A stretch of 24,618 nt of DNA, from contig JADGJG010000307.1 in assembly GCA_027596195.1 (NCBI GenBank), positions 1 to 24,618 on the forward strand, written 5' to 3'. The position numbers and the translations under genes are program-made. The notes below the pieces were generated by a model. That model made no database searches, had not been told where the DNA came from, and was given only the letters and a program-made list of their open reading frames with translations. Shown here piece by piece: positions 1 through 11,300 of the stretch. The DNA comes from Podochytrium sp. JEL0797. Its lineage: Eukaryota; Chytridiomycota; Chytridiomycetes; Chytridiales; Chytriomycetaceae. How positions within the stretch are numbered: position 1 is the first letter of the stretch; the number at the start of each line of letters is the position of its first letter.

Positions 1-21
1 CCCCCCCCCCCCCCCCCCCCC
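1..21. repeat. Poly-C run at the window edge
   Basis: Twenty-one consecutive C residues open the window and run straight into cullin coding sequence at base 22. In the cullin frame they would read as prolines, which is not expected at this point of the CUL1 fold. It is not a telomere repeat (no TTAGGG/CCCTAA-type unit). The simplest reading is a contig-edge or sequencing artefact, but a real intronic C tract cannot be excluded. Confidence 0.8.
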
Positions 22-1942
<1,921 letters not shown>

Positions 1943-2074
1943 TTCTTTTTGTGTGGGTGTTTGCGGGTTGGTGGGTGTGGGGGTTGAGAGATTGTTTTGT
2001 TGAAAGTGGGGAAGAGTTGGGAGGGGGGTCGTCTTTTTTTATGGGTTTTTTTTGCTATATAAAAAATGTTTGCC

Positions 2075-2080
2075 ATTAAA
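2075..2080 (+). terminator. Candidate poly(A) signal (ATTAAA) for CUL1
   Basis: ATTAAA lies 133 bp after the CUL1 stop in an AT-rich patch that begins with TATATAAAAAA. It is the commonest variant of the poly(A) hexamer. Only the hexamer and its position support the call. Confidence 0.35.
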
Positions 2081-2123
2081 TGGTTCTTAGGGAATCTTCT
2101 CATCAGTAATTAAATATTAACCG

Positions 2124-2129
2124 TTTATT
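2124..2129 (-). terminator. Candidate poly(A) signal (AATAAA) for the 2233-2982 cystinosin gene
   Basis: On the - strand a perfect AATAAA lies 104 bp downstream of the stop codon at 2235-2233. Position and motif fit a cleavage and polyadenylation signal, giving a short 3' UTR that may overlap that of CUL1. Confidence 0.4.
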
Positions 2130-2232
2130 TTTGACGGAAAGGAAAAGTTCAAGGAATCAAAACATGCGTAACAATTCCAAGCAGGGGAGGAGAGGCGATT
2201 AAGCGCGTTCGAGAATTGTTGGGGATGAGTTT

Positions 2233-2982
2233 TTAAACCGGCGACTCAGTCTCCAACAAAGTGCGTTCTTCCTGCCGTTCTTGTCCACGCACCGTCTCCT
2301 CGCGTTGAAACCACACATAATGCTGCATCATAAACAACACGTCAAAAACGAGCGACTGCAACCCAATCGCCAATTTGACTGGATTTTCGAACGGGTTCCT
2401 GTCGAGCCGAACGGAATCCACACCCAACTGCGCGAGCGACAACAACCCGCCCGAAAAGTCGAGCAAAATGTTTGTAATCGACCATCCCACTGTCGATTGA
2501 TTCCTCCAATTCAGGAGGAGTTGCGGGATGTATTTGTACAATGATATCAGCACTTTGACGCTTCCAACCAGTTCGAGCAGACCCCGGGTTGACAAGGTCA
2601 CGCTTCCAATCACGAGCAGCAGGGCCAAGAATGCGATTGCTTTCCGCGTCGTGTCTGTAACGTTCCGGAGGACGGTGCGAACGCTGCACGGTGAACTGAA
2701 CCAAACAACTTGGCCGAGGGTCACGCAACACAGGAACAAGGCGTGTAGAGAGAAGACGACATCGTTGAGTTGGATATCGGCATTGTTGTCGGTGCAGAAG
2801 TGGGCGAGGTTGAAGATGGAGTAGCAGAGGAATCCGAGCACGTTTAGGAGGACAAAGTCGACTGATAGCCCGTGCACGCTGCGGCGTTGTGCGTTGAGGA
2901 TGATTTGGGGGTAGAAGGAGACGCTCCATGCGAGAAAGTAGGTCCATCCGAGGAGGAAGGAGATGAGTTCGAGAGGCGACAT
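2233..2982 (-). CDS. CTNS: Cystinosin-like PQ-loop transporter A
   Basis: Likely a proton-coupled cystine exporter of the lysosome/vacuole membrane (cystinosin/yeast Ers1 family). It is a single-exon ORF of 249 aa. An in-frame ATG at 3033 would add 17 residues, but I prefer the ATG at 2982 because the protein then aligns end to end with its 249-aa neighbour, starting MSPLELISFLLGW. The first PQ-loop is WSVSFYPQIILN (PQ at residues 25-26), and the second is YKYIPQLLLNWRNQSTVGW. Asp residues important for cystinosin transport are present in SVDFVLLN, NILLDFSGG and FDVLFMMQHY. About seven hydrophobic helices are visible. The large glycosylated N-terminal lumenal domain of animal cystinosin and its C-terminal GYDQL sorting motif are missing, as in fungal Ers1-type proteins. 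It lies 112 bp downstream of its paralogue. Confidence 0.92.
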   Translation of the reverse strand: MSPLELISFLLGWTYFLAWSVSFYPQIILNAQRRSVHGLSVDFVLLNVLGFLCYSIFNLAHFCTDNNADIQLNDVVFSLHALFLCCVTLGQVVWFSSPCSVRTVLRNVTDTTRKAIAFLALLLVIGSVTLSTRGLLELVGSVKVLISLYKYIPQLLLNWRNQSTVGWSITNILLDFSGGLLSLAQLGVDSVRLDRNPFENPVKLAIGLQSLVFDVLFMMQHYVWFQREETVRGQERQEERTLLETESPV

Positions 2983-3094
2983 TCGCTTGTGTTTTTCGGG
3001 GGCCAGTTTCGGCGAAAACAGAACCGACAGCACGCAACGCGAATTCGTTCACCGAATTTAATTGGTATTTATGTGAAAAAATATACAAAAGTAA

Positions 3095-3844
3095 TTAAAC
3101 GTTGGATGCGGCACTGCCCTCCACTACCACCGGCGCGACAGCCACCTTCTCATCCACCACTTCCCGACTCTGGCGGTACCACACATAATGCTGCAACATG
3201 AACAACACATCAAAAGTCAACGAAATCAACCCCAACGCGAGCTTATTGGGGTTATCAAAGAACCCGTGTCCCAACCGCTGAGCATCGATGGCGACTTGCG
3301 CAAACGACAGGATACCTCCCGTCGCGTCGAGGAGAATGTTGGTGATGGACCAGCCGACTGTGGATCGGTTCCTCCAGTTGAGAATCAGTTGCGGGATGTA
3401 TTTGTAAAGCGAGATGCCGACTTTGACGGAGCCAATGTATTCGAGCAGACTCTGACCGTGCATGATGCTGCATCCGACAATGATGGCGACGAAGATGACG
3501 GCGAGAACGAGTCGAGTTGGCTTTGTGATGCTGGTAAACACGGTCCGGATGCTTGGTGTGTAATACAGGATTTGTCCAAACGTGAAGAGACACAAGACGA
3601 GGGCATGCACCGCGAAGAACACATCATTTAGTTTGACGCTTTCGCTCTTGTAGTAGAAGAACTGGACCAAGTTGAAAACCGAGTAGCAGATGAAGCCAAT
3701 AATGTTGAGGAGGACAAAGTCGACCGAGAGTCCTTCCACGCTGCGTCGCCGGAAGTTGAGAATGATTTGAGGGTAGAAGGAGACGCTCCATGCCACGAAG
3801 TAGGCCCAGCCGATGATGATGGAGAGTAGCTCAAGAGTTTCCAT
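3095..3844 (-). CDS. CTNS: Cystinosin-like PQ-loop transporter B
   Basis: Tandem paralogue of the gene at 2233-2982, on the same strand with matching length (249 aa), also intronless. It starts METLELLSIIIGW. PQ-loop motifs are WSVSFYPQIILN (PQ 25-26) and YKYIPQLILNWRNRSTVGW (PQ 151-152). The family aspartates fall at D42, D173 and D212. Its loops differ from copy A mainly in the region around residues 60-130 and in the hydrophilic C-tail, which here is Val/Ala-rich and there is Glu/Arg-rich. These tails are where sorting signals would sit, so the two proteins may act in different compartments; that is inference. A TATA-like element lies about 60 bp upstream of the start codon. Confidence 0.93.
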   Translation of the reverse strand: METLELLSIIIGWAYFVAWSVSFYPQIILNFRRRSVEGLSVDFVLLNIIGFICYSVFNLVQFFYYKSESVKLNDVFFAVHALVLCLFTFGQILYYTPSIRTVFTSITKPTRLVLAVIFVAIIVGCSIMHGQSLLEYIGSVKVGISLYKYIPQLILNWRNRSTVGWSITNILLDATGGILSFAQVAIDAQRLGHGFFDNPNKLALGLISLTFDVLFMLQHYVWYRQSREVVDEKVAVAPVVVEGSAASNV

Positions 3845-4268
3845 TTTGGAGAAGAAGGGGGGATGAAGAAGGATAATGATAGCATCGGTGAGGAACAGCG
3901 CGGTATATATTCTTCTCGAAAGGAATTGCGAATCGATTGCACCATCACTTTTACAACTGCATTATTTGATATGGCGCAAGACGGGACAAAAACAAAGAAA
4001 CAACCGAACCTTTTCAATGGAAATCGAACCCTCCTCTCCCCTTGCATGCACTTCCACTTTCAATCATTTGTCAGGCTTCGTGCTTTGAAATCTTATCCAT
4101 CAAGTGATACCGAGACAGAGGAGCCGTTCGCTTTCGAGGCGCAATCAATTCCCCAATTCTCCCTTTTCTTTTCTTTTCATTCACGACTTTTACAGGGGGT
4201 TTTTACAAATCAGAAGAGAAAGAGAGATTACTAGTTTCGTTTAATGATAAAGTTTGTTCTGATACAGT
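3845..4268. other. Intergenic: promoter of cystinosin B and 3' region of the 684-aa gene
   Basis: These 424 bp lie between the cystinosin B start and the stop of the next - strand gene. The half near 3845-3960 is the presumed promoter (TATA-like element at 3904-3910). The remainder is pyrimidine-rich (CTTTTCTTTTC around 4160-4180) and shows no family-like ORF. Nothing else was recognised. Confidence 0.6.
3904..3910 (-). promoter_or_regulatory. TATA-like element upstream of cystinosin B
   Basis: ATATATA on the - strand lies 60 to 66 bp before the start codon at 3844. That spacing would suit a transcription start about 30 bp before the ATG. Motif and position are the only support. Confidence 0.35.
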
Positions 4269-6663
4269 TTATTTTCGTATGTGAAGACCTGATTTAAGCA
4301 ATGGTGGCAGAGGGCTCGGTTTGCTTCGATTTGGAGCAGTCACAGTGTGTGCCTGAGCCAACTTGATGCCGACCGGAAGGACGTTGGAACAAAAGAAGCT
4401 GATGAATTCTCTCATTTCTGGAAACTCAAGCTTGCTGTTCATACTCTGCAGCTCTGCAATGAGTGTGGACGCGTCTATATTTTTTTTTAATTTTATACAA
4501 CCCGACCACATAGAATACACTCACCATCCTTTATAAACAATTCAGTAACTGTTAAGCTCATTTGGCATATTTGCTCTTTCATGGCAGCATCATTGGGGCT
4601 CTGAGCGCTCCAAACACCTCGCTCGGGTTCCAATGCGATTGACGAGAGAGCGCCTCGCATTGAATTGACGGCAGACCGAGAGCGCTGAATTTTGGTTCGT
4701 TCTTGATATGCATTGAGGAATGATTCCAGTTCGGAAATCGTGTTTTTGAACACGGAGGAGCAGATGGAGCGTGTGGATACGGTCTCCTTCTGCAGACTCA
4801 GTTCAGGGTTCGCCAGTAATTCGATACTGGAATCCGCTTGGCAAAGAGCTTCTTTTCCATTCGCTGACGCATTCTCAAGCCGCCGAATAAAGGAGGGAAT
4901 CATTTTCCAGCTCGTTGGAGGCTTCATCACACCCGCAATGTGGTTCGAAACTTTCCCAAAAAGATGAATCAAAACCGGAAAAGTTTCTTGATGGGATTCT
5001 AAGTCAACCCTTTGTTTGATGATATGTATTGCTGAAATGAACAGCTCCATTTCTGTGTCCAAAGAGAAGGCAGCCTTTTCGAAAGGTTGTTGCATTACAA
5101 CGCGAGAGTGTTCGAGAACGCTGATTGCATACGATAGACTGCAATATATATCATGAATATCCTTAGTCTTTAAAATGACTTGAATATCCGTGGATGCCAA
5201 CTCAAGGACCTTGTCGAGTTTTCCACTCATGAAATACGCAGACAGCAACGCCTCAATATGGCTGACAAGCAGCCTGTGCTCTGATCCCAGCTTCAGCGCA
5301 ATTTTGCTCGTTAATTTGTCACTTGGGTCGTAACATTGGGTGAGTTCGAGGCACTGAATCTGAAGTCAGCTCACAAGTTTACGACAAATCGTGCTGAACA
5401 GTACCTTGGCTTTGATGCGTGCAAGCAATTGATATAGATGAATGATAATCTTCTCATATATTGCATTGTTGAGAAGCGAAGGGGGCAGATGGGTGTTGCT
5501 GAAAGAAAAAATGAGAAACGAACTCCGTGCCCTCAATAAAACTACACACATGAATTTCAAGATGTAAATTATTTTCTGCTTGGGCAAATCAGAGCCGAAA
5601 ACCAGTTTGTGCTGCTTCGAGGATTGGCCAAGTCTTTCCATCAATGCGTGAAAGTGTGGCAAATTTGGCGAATCAAATAGGCTATCTATGATGTAGTTTG
5701 TCGAGACCAGCTTATAGCAAACAGTGAAGAGAAGAGTAGAATTTCCACTACTAATAAGGCTATAAGCGAGCGATTTTAAAAAGGGAATCGCAACTCACCA
5801 AGCGAACCCCAAAGAGAATAGTCGCCAAAACACGCGATTCAGTTTAGCATCTGCATCCTTGAATCCATCAAAGTCTATTCGTAGAGCCAAATAATAGAGA
5901 GCATCCGCCAATTTCCATTCCTCGCTCCAATTCAAGTCGGCGAGCCGCGACACCACATCAGGGTTTCGTTTCGAGCAAAAAATAATTCCAAAAAGCAAGC
6001 TGGTCAGGTTCTCTAATACGACAATGTATTCTTGAGGGAGGATATGGTAGGAGAAATATACGGGAGTTATCGACGCGATGAATTCCAAACTGAGGAGAAT
6101 CACTTCCGATGGATGGCAGGACAACAAAGTCGCGTTCGCCTAATTCTTCAATTTCAGCCACATATGAGAAAATAAGATCGCAGTCACATTTACCATATTC
6201 GTGTCGAAGTCGACATTATTGGATTCGGTGTCGCGATGCGGATCAGCGAGAGAGGTGAAGATATCGTAGGGGTCAAAACCGCTTTCATCCGAAGCATGGC
6301 TATAGACAAAGAGGCCTAATATTTTAAGGATATTATTGGCCACCTGTAGAAGTTGCATCAGCCCAAGATCCGTTTGTTTTTGGATTACACACGAACGTTG
6401 ATCTTGGATGCCGCACAAGTTTCCTGCGACGATATTCGATCCAATGCATATGCCAAAATAGTGAGAGTGTCAACTTCGTCATTCAGCAGTAGATTCTGTT
6501 GAAGATCATCGATTTGGCATCTTGTGGCGAGGTTCAATTGAGATAAAACGCGTGAATCGAAAAGCGAAACTCACTCAAATAGAATCTGATCAGTTAGAAG
6601 AATCCAATCTGCGGGATTATCAGCCGATTCTAAATCGAAAAGAAGGCCTTGGACTGTTTCCAT
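4269..6663 (-). CDS. Unrecognised 684-aa helical protein, 8 exons
   Basis: I do not recognise this protein. The exon chain (- strand) is 6663-6575, 6520-6391, 6343-6194, 6139-5799, 5759-5550, 5498-5405, 5359-4525 and 4474-4269. All seven introns are GT-AG, 39 to 54 bp long, and every phase joins without a stop, which makes the model credible (2,055 coding bases). The exon-7 acceptor could also be 6 bases further in (5353). The start METVQGLLFDLE is the first ATG after an in-frame stop; an extra 5' exon is possible because the sequence just upstream of that stop ends in a plausible acceptor. The protein is rich in Leu/Ile/Ser, predicted mainly alpha-helical without clear coiled coil, zinc motif, signal peptide or catalytic motif, and ends in a Pro/Ser/Lys-rich tail. 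It resembles helical-repeat scaffold proteins in character only. Base composition is more AT-rich than CUL1 or PCYT2. Confidence 0.8.
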
Positions 6664-6885
6664 CCCGACTGGATTTTCTTGAGAATTTTGACAATCCAAC
6701 CAAGTCAGAAAAGACTACAACACAAATAAATTTTTTTATCAGAAGCGTTTATGAGTTAGTCCTTCAAGTGATTTCCCTCCACATTCACATTCCTAAGTTA
6801 CCCACGAGGTGGATTTTAAGAGATTTTGAAATCTCGGATTTGATCCACAGTTTTTCGTCGGCGAAACTCCACCAAAGAACTAAAG
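6664..6885. promoter_or_regulatory. Short divergent promoter between the 684-aa gene and PCYT2 copy 1
   Basis: Only 222 bp separate the proposed start codons of the - strand gene (6663) and PCYT2 (6886, + strand), so both presumably fire from this segment. An AT-rich stretch with an ATAAATTTTTTTAT core lies at about 6725-6740. No in-frame upstream ATG precedes 6886 before a TGA at 6841-6843, which supports the PCYT2 start. The left edge of the 8,872-bp duplication lies inside it at 6871, so only the final 15 bp are duplicated. Confidence 0.55.
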
Positions 6886-8285
6886 ATGGGCAAGTCGTTT
6901 CTGGCGCGATTGCGGGAGTGGAACTCTGCTCCAAGAGACGAGAATACAACCAACGACTCGAAAATTTCGTCCGCAAAGCCTCGAATGACCAACGATAAAC
7001 CAATCCGCATCTGGGTGTGAGTACGAGATCGATATCGCCATGATCCAACCAAAAGCTAACTGCTTACCACCAGCGATGGATGTTACGACATGTTCCACAT
7101 CGGTGAGTAGCTTGATCACCTGATCAAATTGGCCCGGAAAGCACACGTCAAACTCACGTCAAACTTGCAAAGGCCACGCCAACGCCATCCGCCAGGCCAA
7201 AGCACTCGGCGGACCCAACGCCGTCATGGTCGCTGGCGTCTGCAACGATGCCGACATCCTCGCCAACAAAGGACCCACGGTCATGAACGAGCAGGAGCGC
7301 TATGCGGCCGTGGCTGCCTGCAAGTGGGTTGATGAGGTTGTCCCCGACGCGCCGTACCAAACCTCGCTCGAATGCATGGACCGCCACAACTGCGACATTT
7401 GCGTGCATGGCGATGACATTACAACCATGGCCGATGGTTCCGATTGTTACAGTGTGGCCAAGGCCGCAGGGAGGTACAAGCAGTTTAAGCGGACCCAGGG
7501 AGTCTCGACGACGGAGTTGGTGGGCCGCATGCTCAACATGACGACCGAGAGGTCCACTCCTGTGAGTGGCTTGTCCGATTTCCCACCCTCCCGAACCCAT
7601 TCACTAACTGATTGCAAACCTGTCACCGTCCAAAAGGTTTCCTCTGTCTCCCAATTCCTCACCACATCCACCCGCATCTCCCAATTCTCCAACGGCAAAG
7701 AACCCTCCACAACCGACCGCGTCGTGTACGTTCACGGCGCATTCGACCTATTCCACGTGGGCCATGTGTCGTTCTTGAAAGCTGCCAAAGCGCGCGGAGA
7801 CTACCTGATTGTCGGTGTCCACGACGACGAGACGGTGAACATCGAAATGGGGTCCTCGTTCCCAATAATGAATGTGCACGAACGCGCGTTGAGTGTGTTG
7901 CAGTGTCGGTATGTGGACGATGTGATTATTGGGGCACCGCGAGTCATCTCGGAGGAGGTGTTGCGGAAAGCGGCGAATGTGGATGTGGTGTGCCATCCGC
8001 TTGGGGTGGAGTATAAAATGGAGGGCGGAGATCCGTACAAGGTGACTTTGTTTGTTGACCAGCCTGGGTAGAATCCCAAGTGTGCTGATATTCCTGGTCT
8101 AGATCCCCAAGGAGCTTGGAATCTTTGAAGAAATTGAGGCACCACTGTCTACCATGACGACCCAAACCGTGATGGAGCGCGTCTTGGTCGACCGGGAACT
8201 CTACTTGGCGCGACAGGCCAAGAAACTGGGGAAGGCCGCGGTGGAGGAGGAACTCCTCAAGAATGAGAAAAGCGCCTCCGTTTGA
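6886..8285 (+). CDS. PCYT2: Ethanolamine-phosphate cytidylyltransferase, copy 1 (5 exons)
   Basis: It makes CDP-ethanolamine from CTP and phosphoethanolamine, the second and usually rate-limiting step of the Kennedy pathway to phosphatidylethanolamine; the enzyme is cytosolic or ER-associated. Exons are 6886-7016, 7074-7102, 7173-7561, 7637-8041 and 8103-8285, all GT-AG and in phase, giving 378 aa (animal PCYT2 is about 390). Two cytidylyltransferase domains in tandem are visible. The first has DGCYDMFHIGH (HIGH at residues 52-55, split between exons 2 and 3), WVDEVVPDAPY and the signature RTQGVSTT (160-167). The second has GAFDLFHVGH (HVGH 223-226), PIMNVHERALSVLQCRYVDD and ends with the degenerate LSTMTT version of the signature, as is usual for this family. 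A CTAAC branch-site-like motif occurs in introns 1 and 3. The gene is convergent with TMF1, with 58 bp between the stop codons. Confidence 0.96.
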
Positions 8286-8343
8286 GACGTTTTGGACCCT
8301 TCGCGATCCATGAAATACAAAAATTGATTGACCCATATATATC

Positions 8344-11300
8344 TTATTTCGATTCTGCGGGACTCCGCAGTCGCATAATCTCCTCAATCTCTGCTTTCTG
8401 AATCTTCCTCAATTCGGCAATATTCTGCTGCAAATCGTCCACTTCCTCCGTCTTCTCGCCCAACATTTCCAACGCCGCGAGATATCTTCTGTTCAACTCG
8501 GCAAGTTCTGTTTCAAGCGCTCGAATAGTCGCCGCGTTCGATTTACTACAAAAAGCATGGTTAGTGATGCGAAGGGGGGGGGGGGGCTGAGAATCCAAAA
8601 AACAACTCACGCGTCGGAAGACTCTGACGTTGCCTTGACCAACTCCTCCGCCAACTCATCCCTCGTTTTGGTCACCATATTCAACTGCGCATGCAGAGAT
8701 GCAACCTGGCCTTGCAATTGTTTCAAGCTGTGATACAACTTCTCCACCACCGCACCTTGTTGCTGCTGTCCAGCAACACCACTACCAGACACGTCCAAAG
8801 GCCTGGACGAATCGTATATGCTGCTACCGCTCACGGAAGGGCTCACTGCGCTATCGGTGGATGCTTGGCGCTGGAGGTTCGAGGTCGAGATGGAGGCGAC
8901 AGAGGTGGTGCTGGTGGTCGCGGGTCCATTGTTTTGGGCTGCTCTTTCGGAAAGTTGCTTCAACTCGTTGAGTTTGAGACGTTCCTTTTCGAGACGCGCG
9001 CGTTCGTGGTGCAGGGAGGTTTCGGCTTTGCGCCGTTCTTCTTCAATCGCTTTGGTCAGGGAGGCCTGGAATCAGATTCAAGTTCGAGAAAATTAGAATG
9101 CAACCACGGGATCTTGGATCTTATTGGGGGTGGGGTGTTATTTTTGGTGTTACCTGGAATGACTCTTGCGCCTCCTCCAACGCCCTCACATGTTTCGATT
9201 TGAGCAAGCTGAGTGTCGCGTTCAAATCGCTCGCTTTGCGGTTCGAGTCGTCTACTCTAGAAGCCGATTCCTGTATGTGTGTGTGTGTGTTTTGAGTGGA
9301 ATTGGGGAGAACAGGCTGCTCACATCCAATTCGGCTTGGATCCTCGACCTTTCTTGTCTCTCTCGTGAGAATTGGTATTCAAGCGCCGTGAACCGCTTAT
9401 TCTAGAGTAAATTGGTATTGGGGTTGAGAAAAAGGGAGAGATTCCCAAAAAAAATAGCGAGAACCAAAAGAAACAACTCACAAGTTCCTCGTATCTTTCA
9501 ACACTCGTCTTCTCCTTTTCGATACTTTCGAACCGCTCTCTTTCAGCTTGTTGGAGACGCGTCGACAAACTAAAGCGTCCCCAAAAAATTAGCACAACAA
9601 TAGGAAGGGCGTGAGAGCAGGGATACAGTTTGTATTTTTGAGTACCTGATTTCAATCTGATCCCAGTTCTGTTGCGCTACCAACTGCTGCGCTTGCATCG
9701 ATTCGATTTGTCGAATAAGGGGGCGGTCCGCGCTGCGAGCTTCGGCAAAGAGATCTTCTTGCCGCGAGTCGGCAGCTTGGAGGCGAGTGTGTAGAGACTG
9801 GTTGGAACGGTGGAAAAAAATATTAGCGACGCACGTGGGAGGGGAGGGGGGGTGATAAGAATCATACTTGAATCTCTTTCCGCAGGTTATCTGCTCGTCG
9901 GTATTCCCAGGAAGGAGGAACCAGTTAGAATACCGCGTCACCAAAAGAAACAATTTACCTTCTTTCCAGTTGGACTCGTCTTCAACGCGCGCCAAAGTTG
10001 ATCGAAGCTCATACACTTCCTTTTGCAACGCGTTTTCAATCGCCATGTAGTGCTTTTGCTGGTCCAACAATTGCTTGTGGAGTGCTGCGTTGGCTGAAAT
10101 CTGTGTCGTTGTTGAACGCGCATGCGCAAGTAAGCAACCTCTCATACCACCCCGGGATGCAAAAACAATAACTAGCGGTACCTCCTTCTCCAACGCTTCC
10201 GCATGCGCCACCGAGTTCACATTCACACTCAATTCCCTGGCCTCCTGCAAATCGAGGCGCGCGCGTTCCAACTGCGCCTTGAGGTTGTTACCCTCGCCCT
10301 TGGCCGTTGTCAGCTCATTTTCAAGCTTTACGATTTGCTTGGCTTGTTTGTCCAGGGAGTCCATGTTTGTTTTGGCTGAGTCTGATTTTCCAACGCGAAT
10401 TTGTGAAAGTGCGTCAATAAGTCAGCAATCAAAACGGAGGTCGGGTTCACCTCCTAGCCTCTTTTCACTCTCGGTGACACGCGCGAACTTTTCCTTCAAA
10501 TCGTACAACTCGGCAGTCATGAGTTCAATCTTTTGCAGTTGGTCCTTGATTTGGGTCTCGGATTCCTGTTCCTTGGCGCGAAGTTTTTTGACAATGGTGC
10601 TCATTTTGAGTTCGTTTTTCGAGAGCTTCTCGCCTGTGTTACGGGGGAAAGGGGTGGATATGTGTTGAGTGGAATCCCGAATAGAGTAATTTGGGGCACA
10701 CCTTCTTCCAACAGAATCTTGATCTTTTCTTCACGATCTCCAAGCTGTTTGATGGCGTCGTCAAACGAAGCCTGAAGTCCTGCGAGATTCGCTTTGTACT
10801 TGTCTCGATCCTGGCAAAGAGCAAGAAACAGATTTCAACACATGGTTGCCGAATTGAGAGTTTCATGTGGCTGGAAGCTTGAGGGGGCAGCGCGTTTCAA
10901 AGGCACTCACGCGAATCGCAATATTCCCAGCCTTCTCCGACTTTTCCAACCGCTTCGTAAATTCCTCCAACGCAACCGCGTCGACGGAAGCACCACCGGC
11001 TGCATCGCCCGCCGAGACCGGTTGTGTCAACTTTGCCTCCAATGCGTCAATCTGGGCCTTCATTTCAGTGATTTCGTCTGAAAGCATCGCGTTGGCGGTC
11101 ATGGCGGCCATGAGTTGTTGCTCGCGTTGTGAAATGACAGAGGCGAGTTTTTGGGGCTCAGTGAGCGGGATTGGATCGGGAGCGGGGTCGTCCATGGGTT
11201 CGAGGACGGGTGGTTCGGCAATGGGTTCGGATGATGGATGCACAGTGGGAATGGAGGTTGGTGGTGGTGGTGCGGGGGCTTCGACCGGGGGATCAAGGGC

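Larger units (their letters stand above)
1943..2232. other. Intergenic 3' region between convergent genes
   Basis: These 290 bp separate the CUL1 stop from the stop of the first cystinosin gene on the other strand. The CUL1 side is G/T-rich, then has an AT-rich stretch with an ATTAAA hexamer at 2075-2080. For the opposite gene an AATAAA hexamer reads on the - strand at 2129-2124. No ORF with family resemblance and no RNA gene was seen. Confidence 0.7.

Noticed and set aside
1..21. Telomere
   Set aside because: Homopolymer C without a TTAGGG-like unit, directly joined to the middle of a cullin gene.
6522..6998. + strand ORF of 158 aa crossing the left edge of the duplication
   Set aside because: It is antisense to exon 1 of the 684-aa gene and out of frame with PCYT2; its tail recurs in copy 2 only because the DNA is duplicated.
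7154..7600. - strand ORF of 148 aa within PCYT2
   Set aside because: Antisense of the highly conserved cytidylyltransferase exon 3; no independent support.
8691..9203. + strand ORF of 170 aa
   Set aside because: It crosses exons and an intron of TMF1 on the other strand, and its composition is that of an antisense shadow.
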